Assembly: GCA_003148945.1 (NCBI GenBank)
Contig: QGGY01000010.1
Location: 1 to 64,000, forward strand
Length of the DNA: 64,000 nucleotides
Direction of reading: 5' to 3'
Origin: Murimonas intestini
GTDB lineage: Bacteria > Bacillota > Clostridia > Lachnospirales > Lachnospiraceae
Part shown: positions 34,822 to 44,422 of the stretch, piece after piece
Numbering within the stretch: the stretch's first letter is position 1
How the letters are laid out: each line of letters opens with the position of its first letter
The notes under the pieces: model-generated
Databases searched by the model: none
Seen by the model: only the letters and a program-made list of their open reading frames with translations
Told to the model about the DNA's origin: nothing
Translations under genes and position numbers: made by a program

Positions 34822-35967
34822 ATGTTTTGCAAAAAATGCGGCACAAAGATAGAGGAGGGCGGTAAATTCTGTCCTAATTGCGGGGAACCGGTCCAGACAC
34901 CTGTCAGGGGACCGGGATATGCCCAGAACGGCGGTCAGATGAATATACCAGAAGACCGCCCTGGAGGTCAGGCAAATACACCAGAAGGCCGCCCCGGAGG
35001 CCGGGTGAATGCACCAGGAAACCGTCCCGGAGGCCAGGCGTACAGAGGGCCTCAGGGAGACCGACCTTATAACGGACCGTCGGGAGGTCCATACGGAAAT
35101 GTGCCTCCGGTCTACGGCGGAGGCCGTCCCGGAGGAAATGCAGGCGGAAGCCCAGGCGGGAGGCAGCAGGGAGGCCCCTCAGGGAAAGGGCCGGGAAAGA
35201 ATACGGGGCTTGTGATAGTCTTAAGTATCCTTATCGTGCTTCTGATCGTCAGTATCGCGGCCGGAATCTTTTTAATAGTTAAGAATCAAAATGAATCTGC
35301 CCCGGCAGAAAAGCAGATAAGCGGACAGCTGGAGAGTGACGGAAAACAGTCAGAAAAAGAAACAGAGAGCAGGGGACAGACAGAGTCGGTGAAGCAGCAG
35401 GAGACGAAAAAGCAGGCGCAGACAGAGAAGCCCGCGCAGGCACAGACCCAGGCTGTAAAGCCGCCGCAGTCTGAAACACAGCAGACAGACCAGCAGAAAC
35501 AGCCAGAGACACAGAAGCAGACGGAGGCACAGAAACAGACAGAGACAGCGGCCCAGACGGAAACGGAGAAAACTGTCCGCAGCTATACGCTTGTAAAGGG
35601 TGATTATACATGGTCAGAGGCGCTTAAATACTGCCAGGAGCATGGAGGATATCTGGCATCAGTAACGTCGGAGGAAGAGCAGAAAATGGCAGAGGCTGAG
35701 ATCGCCAAAGATCCCACGGTCAAGGTAGTATGGCTGGGCGCAGAGAATCTGAGCACCGGCGGAACCTTTAAATGGTCAAACGGGGATGAATTTACGTACT
35801 CCAAATGGGCGCCGGGTGAGCCGAATAATGACCAGGGCCTGGAGCATTATCTTGTCATGTACTATGTGGATGACGAGTGGGTGTGGAATGATGCGCCTGA
35901 TGATGTAAGCCAGTATTATGCCGGTAAGATAGGTTTTCTTATGGAAACAGAGCAGCCGGGGAATTGA
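34822..35967 (+). CDS. zinc-ribbon membrane protein ending in a C-type lectin domain
   Basis: 381 aa. A zinc ribbon (CKKCGTKIEEGGKFCPNCG) is followed by a Gly/Pro/Arg-rich region with GGQANTPEGRPGG-type repeats, a membrane helix (about 130-153) and a Gln/Thr/Glu-rich stalk. Residues ~255-377 form a C-type lectin-like domain: WSEALKYCQEHGGYLASVTSEEEQ, WLGAENL, WSNGDEFTYSKWAPGEPNN, VWNDAP. The EPN and WND motifs are those that hold Ca2+ and mannose-type sugars in animal C-type lectins. The domain lacks most of the usual disulfide cysteines. It may bind glycans (inference). It is probably co-transcribed with the zinc-ribbon gene before it. Confidence 0.82.
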   Translation: MFCKKCGTKIEEGGKFCPNCGEPVQTPVRGPGYAQNGGQMNIPEDRPGGQANTPEGRPGGRVNAPGNRPGGQAYRGPQGDRPYNGPSGGPYGNVPPVYGGGRPGGNAGGSPGGRQQGGPSGKGPGKNTGLVIVLSILIVLLIVSIAAGIFLIVKNQNESAPAEKQISGQLESDGKQSEKETESRGQTESVKQQETKKQAQTEKPAQAQTQAVKPPQSETQQTDQQKQPETQKQTEAQKQTETAAQTETEKTVRSYTLVKGDYTWSEALKYCQEHGGYLASVTSEEEQKMAEAEIAKDPTVKVVWLGAENLSTGGTFKWSNGDEFTYSKWAPGEPNNDQGLEHYLVMYYVDDEWVWNDAPDDVSQYYAGKIGFLMETEQPGN

Positions 35968-35992
35968 CTTTATCATTGAAGTGTGATAAGAT
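35964..35992 (+). promoter_or_regulatory. promoter of the proS T-box transcript
   Basis: TTGACT (35964-35969), 17 bases, TAAGAT (35987-35992). The TGA stop of the lectin gene lies inside the -35 hexamer. Confidence 0.65.
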
Positions 35993-35998
35993 TCGTTA

Positions 35999-36282
35999 AA
36001 CAGTAAAAGGCATTGATAAGAGATAGTAGGATCCTGGAACATCCAGAGAGAAGCCGGCAGGTGCGAGGCTTTATGGGAAGGGAACTGAACCGGTCTTTGA
36101 GCCTCAGGCCGAACAGAGATAAGTAGGAGCTGACGGATTTCCACCGTTACAGGGAAAAGGTATCAGGCGCGTGCGCCCCGTACCCGCGAGAGCAGAGATA
36201 AGTCTCTGAATTTAGGTGGTAACACGGATATTGAGATATTCGCCCTAAACTGGTTTCATACCGGTTTAGGGCATTTTTTTTT
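35999..36282 (+). ncRNA. T-box riboswitch upstream of proS
   Basis: A ~280-base leader with the T-box AGGTGGTAACACGG (36214-36227) and a terminator GCCCTAAACTGG / CCGGTTTAGGGC (36242-36272) with a T-run. Uncharged tRNA-Pro is expected to block termination. The specifier codon was not assigned with confidence. Confidence 0.88.
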
Positions 36283-36305
36283 ACTGTTCACTCCGTGAAT
36301 AGTAA
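36281..36305 (+). repeat. dispersed hairpin repeat, copy B
   Basis: TTACTGTTCAC ... GTGAATAGTAA, same family as copy A, placed directly after the T-box terminator and before the proS ribosome site. Confidence 0.65.
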
Positions 36306-36340
36306 CCATTTTTTACCTGAAAAGAAAGGAGAATGTAAAA

Positions 36341-38053
36341 ATGAAGATTGAGAAACTGGTAGGTGAACGTTTTAAGGAGAGGCCTTCAGACTGCAGTATT
36401 GACAGCCATGCACTCATGGTGAGAGGTGGATATATGAAGTATGTGGCGAATGGGATCTATTCTCAGTATACGCCTCTGAGAAGAGTATGCAGAAAAATTG
36501 AGGGCATTATCAGGGAGGAGATGGAAGCCATCGACGGACAGGAGGTACAGTTTCCTGTAGCTCTTCCGGCCTCTCTGTGGGAGGAGTCAGGCAGATATGA
36601 CAGTGTGGGCAGTGAACTGCTGCGGTTTGAGGACAGAAACGAAAGCCGGATGGTTCTGGGGATGACCCATGAGGAGGCGGCTGTGCAGCTTGTCCGGGAG
36701 TATGGAAAAAGCTATGCAAAATATCCTTTTATGATATATCAGATCCAGACTAAGTTCAGAGATGAGGCCAGGCCAAGGGCGGGACTTATCCGTGTCAGAG
36801 AATTTACTATGAAGGATGCATATTCTTTCCACACCTCCCAGGAGGATATGGAGGAATATTATGAGAAATGCTTCAGGGCTTATGAAAGGATATTTGAAAG
36901 GGCAGGGATCCCTGAAACTATAGCAGTTGCCTCTGATTCAGGAATGATGGGAGGGAGCCTTTCACATGAATTCATGCTGCTCACTCCGGCAGGGGAGGAT
37001 TCCATTGCAGTGTGTGAAGAATGCGGGTATAAGTCAAATGTGGAGAGCGCCGCAAGCATTATAAGGAACGAGAGCGAGCCATTTAAGGAACTTAGTCTTG
37101 TCTATACTCCTGACATCCATACGATAGAGGAGGTATGCGAATTTCTTAAGAGCAGCAGGGAGAAGTCATGCAAGGCAGTAGTCTATCAGAAATGCTCAGA
37201 TGGCAGGCTCGTAGTCCTGTTCATAAGAGGGGACCTGGAAGTCAATGAGACAAAGGTGAGGAACTGGTTAGGGGATGAGATACGGCCAGCGGATATCACG
37301 GAGGACAGCGGTCTTCATCCGGGATATATCGGACCTTATCATTTAGACGGAGATTTTACAGTGCTGTATGATGACTCATTGAGGGGCGGCTGCAATCTGT
37401 CCTGCGGAGGGAATACAGAGGAGCATCATTACACAGGACTGTGTATGGAGCGGGACTGTCCTGATGCGGTGTACCATGATTTTGCAAAAATAAAAGAGAA
37501 TGGTATCTGTCCGGAATGCAAAAAACACTCAATAAAAATATCCAGAGGGATAGAGGTTGGAAATATATTTCAGCTGGGTAAAAAATATACAGAAAGCATG
37601 GAAATGAAGTATCTGGATAAAGAAGGGAAAGAGCATTATCCTGTGATGGGCTGTTATGGCATCGGCATAGGGCGTCTGGCGGCATCTGTCTGCGAGGCAC
37701 ACCATGATGAATACGGACCTGTCTGGCCTGCGGCAATAGCGCCCTGGCAGGTCCATCTGTGCTGCGTAAGGCCTGACAACAGAGAGGTAAAGGAATATGC
37801 AGACAGGCTCTATGAAGAGATGACAAATGCCGGCATTGAGGTGATATATGATGACAGGAGCATCAGCGCAGGTGTGATGTTCTCAGAGGCTGACCTGCTG
37901 GGAGTGCCTGTGAGGGTCATAGTCAGCCCGCGGAATATGAAGGAAGGCTGCTGCGAAATTGTGACAAGAGATAAGAGGATACAGAAAAAAGCTGCACTCG
38001 ATGAGGTGATGGCGGTAACTGAAGCTTTAGTGGCAGGGAACCATGCTTTCTAA
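36341..38053 (+). CDS. proS: proline--tRNA ligase
   Basis: 570 aa, the bacterial-type prolyl-tRNA synthetase. Class II core motifs are present (motif 2 around FRDEARPRAGLIRVREFTMKD, motif 3 YGIGIGRL), an insertion domain lies in the middle (about 225-385), and a C-terminal anticodon-binding domain ends the protein. The ATG follows GAAAGGAGAA. Expression is controlled by the T-box leader. Two Cys-rich patches (VCEECGY, CPECKKH) near the insertion domain are common in clostridial ProS. Confidence 0.95.
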   Translation: MKIEKLVGERFKERPSDCSIDSHALMVRGGYMKYVANGIYSQYTPLRRVCRKIEGIIREEMEAIDGQEVQFPVALPASLWEESGRYDSVGSELLRFEDRNESRMVLGMTHEEAAVQLVREYGKSYAKYPFMIYQIQTKFRDEARPRAGLIRVREFTMKDAYSFHTSQEDMEEYYEKCFRAYERIFERAGIPETIAVASDSGMMGGSLSHEFMLLTPAGEDSIAVCEECGYKSNVESAASIIRNESEPFKELSLVYTPDIHTIEEVCEFLKSSREKSCKAVVYQKCSDGRLVVLFIRGDLEVNETKVRNWLGDEIRPADITEDSGLHPGYIGPYHLDGDFTVLYDDSLRGGCNLSCGGNTEEHHYTGLCMERDCPDAVYHDFAKIKENGICPECKKHSIKISRGIEVGNIFQLGKKYTESMEMKYLDKEGKEHYPVMGCYGIGIGRLAASVCEAHHDEYGPVWPAAIAPWQVHLCCVRPDNREVKEYADRLYEEMTNAGIEVIYDDRSISAGVMFSEADLLGVPVRVIVSPRNMKEGCCEIVTRDKRIQKKAALDEVMAVTEALVAGNHAF

Positions 38054-38163
38054 AAATCTTGCAAGATACAGCATAGGGTGGTAAAATGATTACGAAGGGC
38101 GCCGGATTATGTCGAATCCGGCTCTCCGCAGTGGCGTGAATAACACAGAGTATGGAGGAAGCT

Positions 38164-41100
38164 ATGAGTAGCGTAAGAAGAGTATATGTTGAGAAGAAGC
38201 CTGATTTTGCAGTACAGGCGAAGGATTTAAGGCATGAGATCAGAAGTTATCTGGGTGTGGAGGGGATGAGCGCAGTACATGTCCTGATCCGCTATGACGT
38301 GGAGAATATTTCTGATGAGGTCTTTAAAAGAGCCTGCAGGACAGTATTTTCAGAACCGCCTGTAGATACCCTGTATGAAGAAGAGTATCCGTTCCCTGAA
38401 GGTTCTAAGGTGTTTTCAGTGGAATTTCTGCCCGGACAGTTTGGTCAGAGGGCAGATTCAGCAGTACAATGTGTGAAATTTCTAAATGAAGATGAAGAAC
38501 CTGTCATCCGCTCCGCAACTACTTATGTTATTGAAGGAAATATAAGCGATGAAGAATATCAGGCAATTAAGGCATACTGTATCAACCCGGTAGACTCTAG
38601 GGAAACAGGCCTTGAGAAACCGGACACGCTCATCACCAGGTTTGAAGAGCCTGCAGATGTGAAAATCTTTGACGGCTTTACCGGTATGGAAGAGGGAGCA
38701 TTAGAAGAGCTTTACAGATCACTGAACCTGGCCATGACATTTAAAGACTTCCTCCATATCCAGAATTATTTTAAGAATGAAGAGAACAGAGATCCGTCCA
38801 TGACAGAGATCCGCGTGCTGGATACATACTGGTCTGACCATTGCCGTCATACCACCTTTTCCACGGAACTGACAGATGTCAAATTTGATGACGGTTATTA
38901 CAGAGCCCCCATTGAAGGCACATATCAGAAGTACCTGGCTGACAGGGAAGAGATATTCAGGGGCAGAAAAGATAAATTTGTCTGCCTGATGGATCTGGCG
39001 CTGATGGCGATGCGCAAATTGAAAAAAGAAGGAAAACTGGAAGACCAGGAAGAATCTGATGAAATCAATGCGTGCAGTATTGTAGTTCCGGTGGAGATTG
39101 ACGGGGAGACGCAAGAGTGGCTTGTGAACTTTAAAAATGAGACGCACAACCATCCGACTGAGATCGAGCCTTTCGGAGGTGCGGCTACCTGCCTTGGCGG
39201 CGCTATCCGTGACCCGCTTTCAGGGCGTACTTATGTATATCAGGCTATGCGTGTGACAGGAGCAGCAGATCCCACAGCGTCTGTTCAGGATACTATGAAA
39301 GGCAAGCTGCCCCAGAAGAAGCTGGTCCGCGAAGCGGCACACGGCTACAGTTCATACGGAAACCAGATCGGACTTGCTACGGGATATGTGAAAGAGATTT
39401 ATCATCCCAATTATGCAGCAAAGAGAATGGAGATAGGCGCTGTGATGGGCGCTGCCCCCAGAAAAGATGTAAAGAGGCTCACATCTGACCCGGGAGATAT
39501 CATTATTCTTCTGGGCGGACGTACAGGAAGGGATGGCTGCGGCGGCGCCACAGGCTCTTCTAAGGTGCATACAGAGGAATCTATAGAGACCTGCGGTGCT
39601 GAGGTACAGAAGGGAAATGCGCCTACAGAGAGGAAGATACAGCGTATGTTCCGCCGTCCGGAGGTTAGCCGCCTCATTAAGAAATGCAACGACTTCGGTG
39701 CAGGCGGTGTGTCTGTGGCAATCGGCGAGCTGGCAGACGGACTCCATATCTACCTGGATAAGGTACCGAAAAAATATGCAGGCCTGGATGGGACAGAGAT
39801 CGCTATTTCTGAGTCACAGGAGCGTATGGCAGTAGTAGTAGATCCCAAGGATGTGGAAGAGTTCCTGAAATATTCTGTTGAGGAGAACCTGGAGGCAGTT
39901 GAGGTGGCAGTAGTGACAGAGGCTCCGCGTCTGGTGCTTATCTGGAGAGACGAGGAGATCGTCAATATCTCCAGAGCCTTCCTGGATACAAACGGCGCAC
40001 ATCAGGAGACAGCTGTAGAGGTTGAGATGCCGCCTGAGACAGACAAGTATTTTGTCAGGGAAGAAGTGTCAGATGTAAAGGGAAAATGGCTGGATACGCT
40101 TAAGAGCCTGAATGCCTGCTCACAGAAGGGACTTGTGGAAATGTTTGACAGCTCCATCGGTGCAGGCAGCGTTCTTATGCCATATGGCGGAAAATACCAG
40201 CTTACAGAGACACAGGCCATGGTTGCCAAGCTTCCTGTATTAAAAGGCAAGACAGACACAGTGACAATGATGAGCTATGGATTTGATCCCTACCTGTCCA
40301 GCTGGAGTCCGTATCACGGCGCCGTGTATGCAGTTCTGGAGTCAGTAGCGAAGATCGTGGCAGCGGGCGGAGATTTCAGCAGCATCCGTTTTACCTTCCA
40401 GGAATACTTCAGGAGGATGACAGAGGACCCGAAGCGCTGGAGCCAGCCTTTTGCAGCCCTCTTAGGAGCTTATTCTGCGCAGCTGGGATTTGGTCTGCCT
40501 TCTATCGGAGGAAAGGACAGTATGTCCGGTACCTTCAACGAAATAGATGTGCCGCCGACTCTCGTTTCATTTGCAGTTAACGTGGCCAGTGAGAAGACTA
40601 TGATCACACCTGAGCTCAAGAGTGCAGGAAATAAGCTTGTCGTACTGAAGATTGAGAGAGATGAATATGATCTGCCTGTCTACACTCAGGTCATGGAACA
40701 GTATGGAAAGTTCCACGAGGATGTGAAAGCGGGAAGGATACTCTCTGCATATACATTAGATGCAAATGGTCTGGCAGCTGCGCTCTCCAAGATGGCGTTC
40801 GGCAATAAACTCGGAGTAAAGGTAGAACACAATGTGGATGCCAGAGACTTGTTTACAGAAGGCTTCGGCTATATTGTGGCTGAGGTTCCGTCAGATAAAG
40901 TTGGTGAGCTTTCTATCACATATACAGTTGTAGGCGAAGTTCAGGAAAAAGCCGCCTTTGATTATTGTGACGTATCAATCACCATGGAAGAGGCCCTGGA
41001 AGCATGGATGGGAACTCTGGAGAAGGTGTTTAAGACACGTTCAAATGCTGAGGCTGAGAGCGATATTCCGGACAGGCTTTACAATACAAAGGAAGTATAT

Positions 41101-41919
41101 GTATGCAAGAACAAAGTAGCAGTGCCGAAGGTGTTTATACCTGTGTTCCCGGGTACAAACTGCGAATACGACAGTACAAAAGCCTTTGAGAGGGCAGGCG
41201 CTGAAGTGGACGTAAAAGTGTTCAGGAACCTGACGGCGGACGATATCAGGGATTCAGTGGAGATATTTGAGAAATCCATCAACCAGGCCCAGATCATTAT
41301 GTTCCCGGGAGGATTTTCAGCTGGTGACGAACCGGATGGTTCCGCTAAGTTCTTCGCAACAGCCTTCCAGAATGCCAAGATCAGGGAAGCTGTGATGCGT
41401 CTGTTAAATGAAAGAGACGGACTTGCACTTGGTATCTGCAATGGATTCCAGGCTTTAATCAAGCTGGGACTGGTGCCGTATGGAGAGATCACAGGTCAGA
41501 CAGAAGATTCTCCTACTTTGACCTTTAATACGGTGGGACGCCATATATCCAAGATGGTTTATACAAGGGTTGCATCAAATAAATCACCGTGGCTGGCAGG
41601 CGCTGCACTGGGAGGAATCTATACGACTCCGGCTTCACATGGGGAAGGACGTTTTGTAGCCAGCAGAGAATGGATAGACAAGCTGTTTGCCAATGGACAG
41701 GTGGCTACCCAGTATTGTGACGCTGACGGCAGACTTACAGGAGATGAAGAGTGGAATGTAAATGGTTCCTATGCGGCTATCGAGGGAATTACCAGCCCTG
41801 ACGGAAGAGTGCTTGGAAAGATGGCCCACGTAGAGCGCCGTGATGAATCTGTGGCAATCAATATCTACGGAGATCAAGATCTGAAGATATTTGAATCAGG
41901 TGTTGCTTACTTTAAATAA
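38164..41919 (+). CDS. purL: phosphoribosylformylglycinamidine synthase
   Basis: 1251 aa single-chain PurL of the large type, combining the FGAM synthase core with a glutamine amidotransferase. It converts FGAR to FGAM in purine synthesis using ATP and glutamine. Synthase motifs are seen in the middle (WSDHCRHTTF, NETHNHPTEIEPFGGAATCLGG, GGKDSMSG). The C-terminal amidotransferase has PGTNCEYD, the nucleophile region LGICNGFQ (about 1092) and SHGEGRF. I chose the ATG at 38164, which follows GGAGG by five bases; an ATG 12 bases earlier is possible. An inverted repeat GCCGGATT / AATCCGGC lies upstream without a T-run. Confidence 0.95.
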   Translation: MSSVRRVYVEKKPDFAVQAKDLRHEIRSYLGVEGMSAVHVLIRYDVENISDEVFKRACRTVFSEPPVDTLYEEEYPFPEGSKVFSVEFLPGQFGQRADSAVQCVKFLNEDEEPVIRSATTYVIEGNISDEEYQAIKAYCINPVDSRETGLEKPDTLITRFEEPADVKIFDGFTGMEEGALEELYRSLNLAMTFKDFLHIQNYFKNEENRDPSMTEIRVLDTYWSDHCRHTTFSTELTDVKFDDGYYRAPIEGTYQKYLADREEIFRGRKDKFVCLMDLALMAMRKLKKEGKLEDQEESDEINACSIVVPVEIDGETQEWLVNFKNETHNHPTEIEPFGGAATCLGGAIRDPLSGRTYVYQAMRVTGAADPTASVQDTMKGKLPQKKLVREAAHGYSSYGNQIGLATGYVKEIYHPNYAAKRMEIGAVMGAAPRKDVKRLTSDPGDIIILLGGRTGRDGCGGATGSSKVHTEESIETCGAEVQKGNAPTERKIQRMFRRPEVSRLIKKCNDFGAGGVSVAIGELADGLHIYLDKVPKKYAGLDGTEIAISESQERMAVVVDPKDVEEFLKYSVEENLEAVEVAVVTEAPRLVLIWRDEEIVNISRAFLDTNGAHQETAVEVEMPPETDKYFVREEVSDVKGKWLDTLKSLNACSQKGLVEMFDSSIGAGSVLMPYGGKYQLTETQAMVAKLPVLKGKTDTVTMMSYGFDPYLSSWSPYHGAVYAVLESVAKIVAAGGDFSSIRFTFQEYFRRMTEDPKRWSQPFAALLGAYSAQLGFGLPSIGGKDSMSGTFNEIDVPPTLVSFAVNVASEKTMITPELKSAGNKLVVLKIERDEYDLPVYTQVMEQYGKFHEDVKAGRILSAYTLDANGLAAALSKMAFGNKLGVKVEHNVDARDLFTEGFGYIVAEVPSDKVGELSITYTVVGEVQEKAAFDYCDVSITMEEALEAWMGTLEKVFKTRSNAEAESDIPDRLYNTKEVYVCKNKVAVPKVFIPVFPGTNCEYDSTKAFERAGAEVDVKVFRNLTADDIRDSVEIFEKSINQAQIIMFPGGFSAGDEPDGSAKFFATAFQNAKIREAVMRLLNERDGLALGICNGFQALIKLGLVPYGEITGQTEDSPTLTFNTVGRHISKMVYTRVASNKSPWLAGAALGGIYTTPASHGEGRFVASREWIDKLFANGQVATQYCDADGRLTGDEEWNVNGSYAAIEGITSPDGRVLGKMAHVERRDESVAINIYGDQDLKIFESGVAYFK

Positions 41920-41940
41920 AAATCAGATAGGCTTTTACAG

Positions 41941-41980
41941 TCCCCATACAGATGGTTCATCTGTATGGGGACTTTTTTGT
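41941..41980 (+). terminator. terminator of purL
   Basis: Perfect 14-bp hairpin TCCCCATACAGATG / CATCTGTATGGGGA with loop GTT, then CTTTTTTG. Confidence 0.9.
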
Positions 41981-42156
41981 TTCAATGTAACCCAAGTTAT
42001 AGATCCGCCAGGGGAACGAAGCGCACTTTGCTGAAGCATTCTTGAATTTATAACGCAACAAAATGTAGCATATTTTAATGCATTCATGAAAAAAAGAAAC
42101 TAAAAAGTTGCATAATCAGAGAGATGATACAAAATGATGCATTTATAAATGATATG

Positions 42157-42185
42157 TTGCAAACAATCTTTCCTTGTTGTATAGT
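42157..42185 (+). promoter_or_regulatory. promoter of the RAYT-like gene
   Basis: TTGCAA (42157-42162), 17 bases, TATAGT (42180-42185). Confidence 0.55.
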
Positions 42186-42261
42186 ATTGTGTATGCGGCT
42201 CTGATTATATTAACGGTGGTGGGCTGACTAAGGGCCGACAAATATATAAGGAGAGAGAGTT

Positions 42262-42786
42262 ATGAAAACGAAAGAAGAAACCGGCCTGTTTATACTTAAA
42301 GGCAAGGAAAAGAAAAATGTGCTTGCGGACGAATGTGACAAAAAGAAGCTGCTGGATATTGTGCAGCAGATCAAAATCTGTCTTCCATTCAAGGTGTATG
42401 CCTATTGCGTACTTGACAGCGAGGCCAGATTTATTTTTAAAATGCCTGCAGATGCAGAGGAAGAAGTATTATGTGATATAGCCGATGATTTTACAGCGTA
42501 TTACAGGCTGAACAGGGAGATAAAGGGAGCTGTGATACGGGATGCCCGCAGAGCCAGGGTGTTTGATTCCAAAGATAAGCTGAAGAAAAGCTGGCTGGAG
42601 CTCCACAATCTGCCTGTTAAAAAAGAGTTCGTTAAGAGGGCGTCCGATTACTGGTGGAGCAGTTATCAGGATTATTCAGGCAGATATCTGAGCGGGATCG
42701 TGAGTCAGGAGCCGATGCTGCATCTGCTGGATGAAAATATTGATAAAGCCAGAAAAAAGTTTTCCAGCTACTATAAAAAACGTTAA
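42262..42786 (+). CDS. RAYT-like protein (REP-associated transposase relative) without the HUH motif
   Basis: 174 aa, close to the length of REP-associated tyrosine transposases. The C-terminal end is the best match: DYWWSSYQDYSG followed by a short leucine-rich tail, equivalent to the DYPWSSYxxYLG motif of RAYTs. The central line AYCVLDSEARFIF aligns with AYVLMPNHVHLLL, but the catalytic His-x-His is Glu54-Ala-Arg56, so it should not cut DNA. It may keep DNA or RNA binding. The window contains at least five palindromic repeats of the kind such enzymes usually act on. It has its own promoter, and the ATG follows AAGGAGAGAG. The assignment rests on a weak but patterned similarity. Confidence 0.6.
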   Translation: MKTKEETGLFILKGKEKKNVLADECDKKKLLDIVQQIKICLPFKVYAYCVLDSEARFIFKMPADAEEEVLCDIADDFTAYYRLNREIKGAVIRDARRARVFDSKDKLKKSWLELHNLPVKKEFVKRASDYWWSSYQDYSGRYLSGIVSQEPMLHLLDENIDKARKKFSSYYKKR

Positions 42787-42915
42787 TTTGATAAAAATGT
42801 AATGCAAAAAAGCGAAATTTAATTTTTATTTAAGAAAATAAATGGTATAATAACTGCATGGGTAGTTTTGTGAAAGGCTCAGCGCGGGGACGCGCATCTA
42901 AATGAGGAGGATAAA

Positions 42916-43479
42916 ATGAGAAAAACGGTATTATTGCTGGCGGCTGTTCTTACTGCCGCAGTTCTGGGAGGCTGTAATGGCAGTGAAGGAAAAGAGCAGA
43001 AGGCTGATACGGAACAGAAGACTGAGGCGGTTATGCATGAGACATCCGGGGCTGCTGAAGTGATAGGTGATGTTCCTCTTGCAGAAGCAGAGAAGACGGA
43101 AGCAGGGCAGACAGAAGCAAACATACCTTCACAGAATGACACACAGGCAGTTCAGGAGACAGAGATGCTCACTGAGAAAATGACGCTCACTGAGGCAGGT
43201 GTGCCTGAGGCGGACTGGAATGGAACGTATGTAAAAGAAGGGGAGTCGCTGACAATGGAAGCTGTGGACGCCACATCCTTTGAATTCCAGTTTGGAACAT
43301 CGGGGATAAATGGAGTCGCCAGGATCAGCGAGAATCCCAACAGCGCCACATACGAAGGTGATGACCATTACATGGTCCAGTTTGTATTGTCTGACGGGCA
43401 GGTAGACGTGACTGTTCTGACACAGGACAGCCAGTCGGAGAGTTCTCCCATAAATGGTTTATATGAATTGAAAAAGTAG
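42916..43479 (+). CDS. lipoprotein of unknown function
   Basis: 187 aa. A lipoprotein signal (about 1-20) ends with the lipobox LGGC. A Glu/Thr/Gln-rich linker follows (about 25-95), then a compact C-terminal domain (about 100-187) with WNGTYVKEGESLTMEAVD and a final NGLYELKK, possibly a small beta-barrel. It is anchored to the membrane outer face and I do not recognise it further. The ATG follows GAGGAGG. A TATAAT at 42846 may be its -10, with a poor -35. Confidence 0.78.
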   Translation: MRKTVLLLAAVLTAAVLGGCNGSEGKEQKADTEQKTEAVMHETSGAAEVIGDVPLAEAEKTEAGQTEANIPSQNDTQAVQETEMLTEKMTLTEAGVPEADWNGTYVKEGESLTMEAVDATSFEFQFGTSGINGVARISENPNSATYEGDDHYMVQFVLSDGQVDVTVLTQDSQSESSPINGLYELKK

Positions 43480-43506
43480 TGATCACAATGCAAAGGAGGA
43501 AGGTAT

Positions 43507-44370
43507 ATGAGGCTGGCAGATATCGTTCAGGGTGTTCAACATTTGGGGATACCGGTTGTTAATTTAAACGAAGCGGTAAACTGGTATGAGGAAAAGCTCG
43601 GTTTCCGCAGGGTACAGCAGAAAATAGTCCTGAATCCCAATTATATGGAGATGGCTATTCTGGTTCTGGGCGATATTATGCTGCAGATATACCAGCCTTC
43701 AGGCAGAGAAAGAATTGAAGTGGCAAAAAGGCGCGACGGCATACTTGACCATTTTGCCATAGAGGCCCCGGATATTGAAGAATGTGCCAGGGAGGCTTTG
43801 GAGAAAGGAATGCAGGTACATTCCTCAACGCCTGATGGTATTATTCATTATACGACACTTGGGGAAAAGGGCGTAAAAGGGATTAATTTTGCAGGTCCAA
43901 ACCAGGAGGTAGTAGAATTCTGCCACGACAACAGCATTGGATATGGAGCAAGGAAAGGCCTTCAGGGGTGGGCGCATCTTGCGCTTAAAGTGAGAGATCT
44001 GGAACGCTCCAGGGAATTTTACGGTAAGCTGGGATTTAAAGAGTGCGGCGGGGGTTATCTGATGACGGATGACGGCCGCCTGGAGATCGCATTCATGAAG
44101 AACAACGGATTTATGCTTGAAATCATTCAAATGGCAGGGCAGGGCCTGTTGGAACTGGATAAAAGGACATCGGGACATATTGACCACATTGCCCTCGATG
44201 TGTCGGATATCTCAGATGCGCTGTTTCTTGCAAAAAAAGAAGGCTTCAGGATGATACATTATGTAGTCCAGACACTTCCGATACTGGAACGCGGGATCCG
44301 CTTTTTTAAAGTCATGGGACCAGATGGAGAAATAATTGAATTTGCTGAAAAAAACTACTTGACATTTTGA
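43507..44370 (+). CDS. two-domain VOC superfamily protein
   Basis: 287 aa with two vicinal-oxygen-chelate domains, about 10-140 and 155-285. Each starts with a strand and helix like HLGIPVVNLNEAVNWYEEKLGF and LALKVRDLERSREFYGKLGF and ends with GPxGExIEFxE-like motifs. Possible metal ligands are His17 and Glu/His near the domain ends. Members include glyoxalases, dioxygenases and drug-binding proteins; the substrate is unknown. The ATG follows AAAGGAGGAAGG. Its final codons overlap the tRNA-Val promoter. Confidence 0.85.
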   Translation: MRLADIVQGVQHLGIPVVNLNEAVNWYEEKLGFRRVQQKIVLNPNYMEMAILVLGDIMLQIYQPSGRERIEVAKRRDGILDHFAIEAPDIEECAREALEKGMQVHSSTPDGIIHYTTLGEKGVKGINFAGPNQEVVEFCHDNSIGYGARKGLQGWAHLALKVRDLERSREFYGKLGFKECGGGYLMTDDGRLEIAFMKNNGFMLEIIQMAGQGLLELDKRTSGHIDHIALDVSDISDALFLAKKEGFRMIHYVVQTLPILERGIRFFKVMGPDGEIIEFAEKNYLTF

Positions 44371-44388
44371 GGAATTTAATAGTATAAT
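44359..44388 (+). promoter_or_regulatory. promoter of the tRNA-Val/tRNA-Met unit
   Basis: TTGACA (44359-44364), 18 bases, TATAAT (44383-44388). The -35 box lies within the last codons of the VOC gene. Confidence 0.75.
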
Positions 44389-44422
44389 AGCAAAGCAGTC
44401 CGATACAAGGGCTGCTTGACAT

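Noticed and set aside
37020-37520. Cys pairs in ProS as a fused zinc-finger domain
   Set aside because: Such patches fit the normal insertion region of bacterial ProS and no separate domain boundary is seen.
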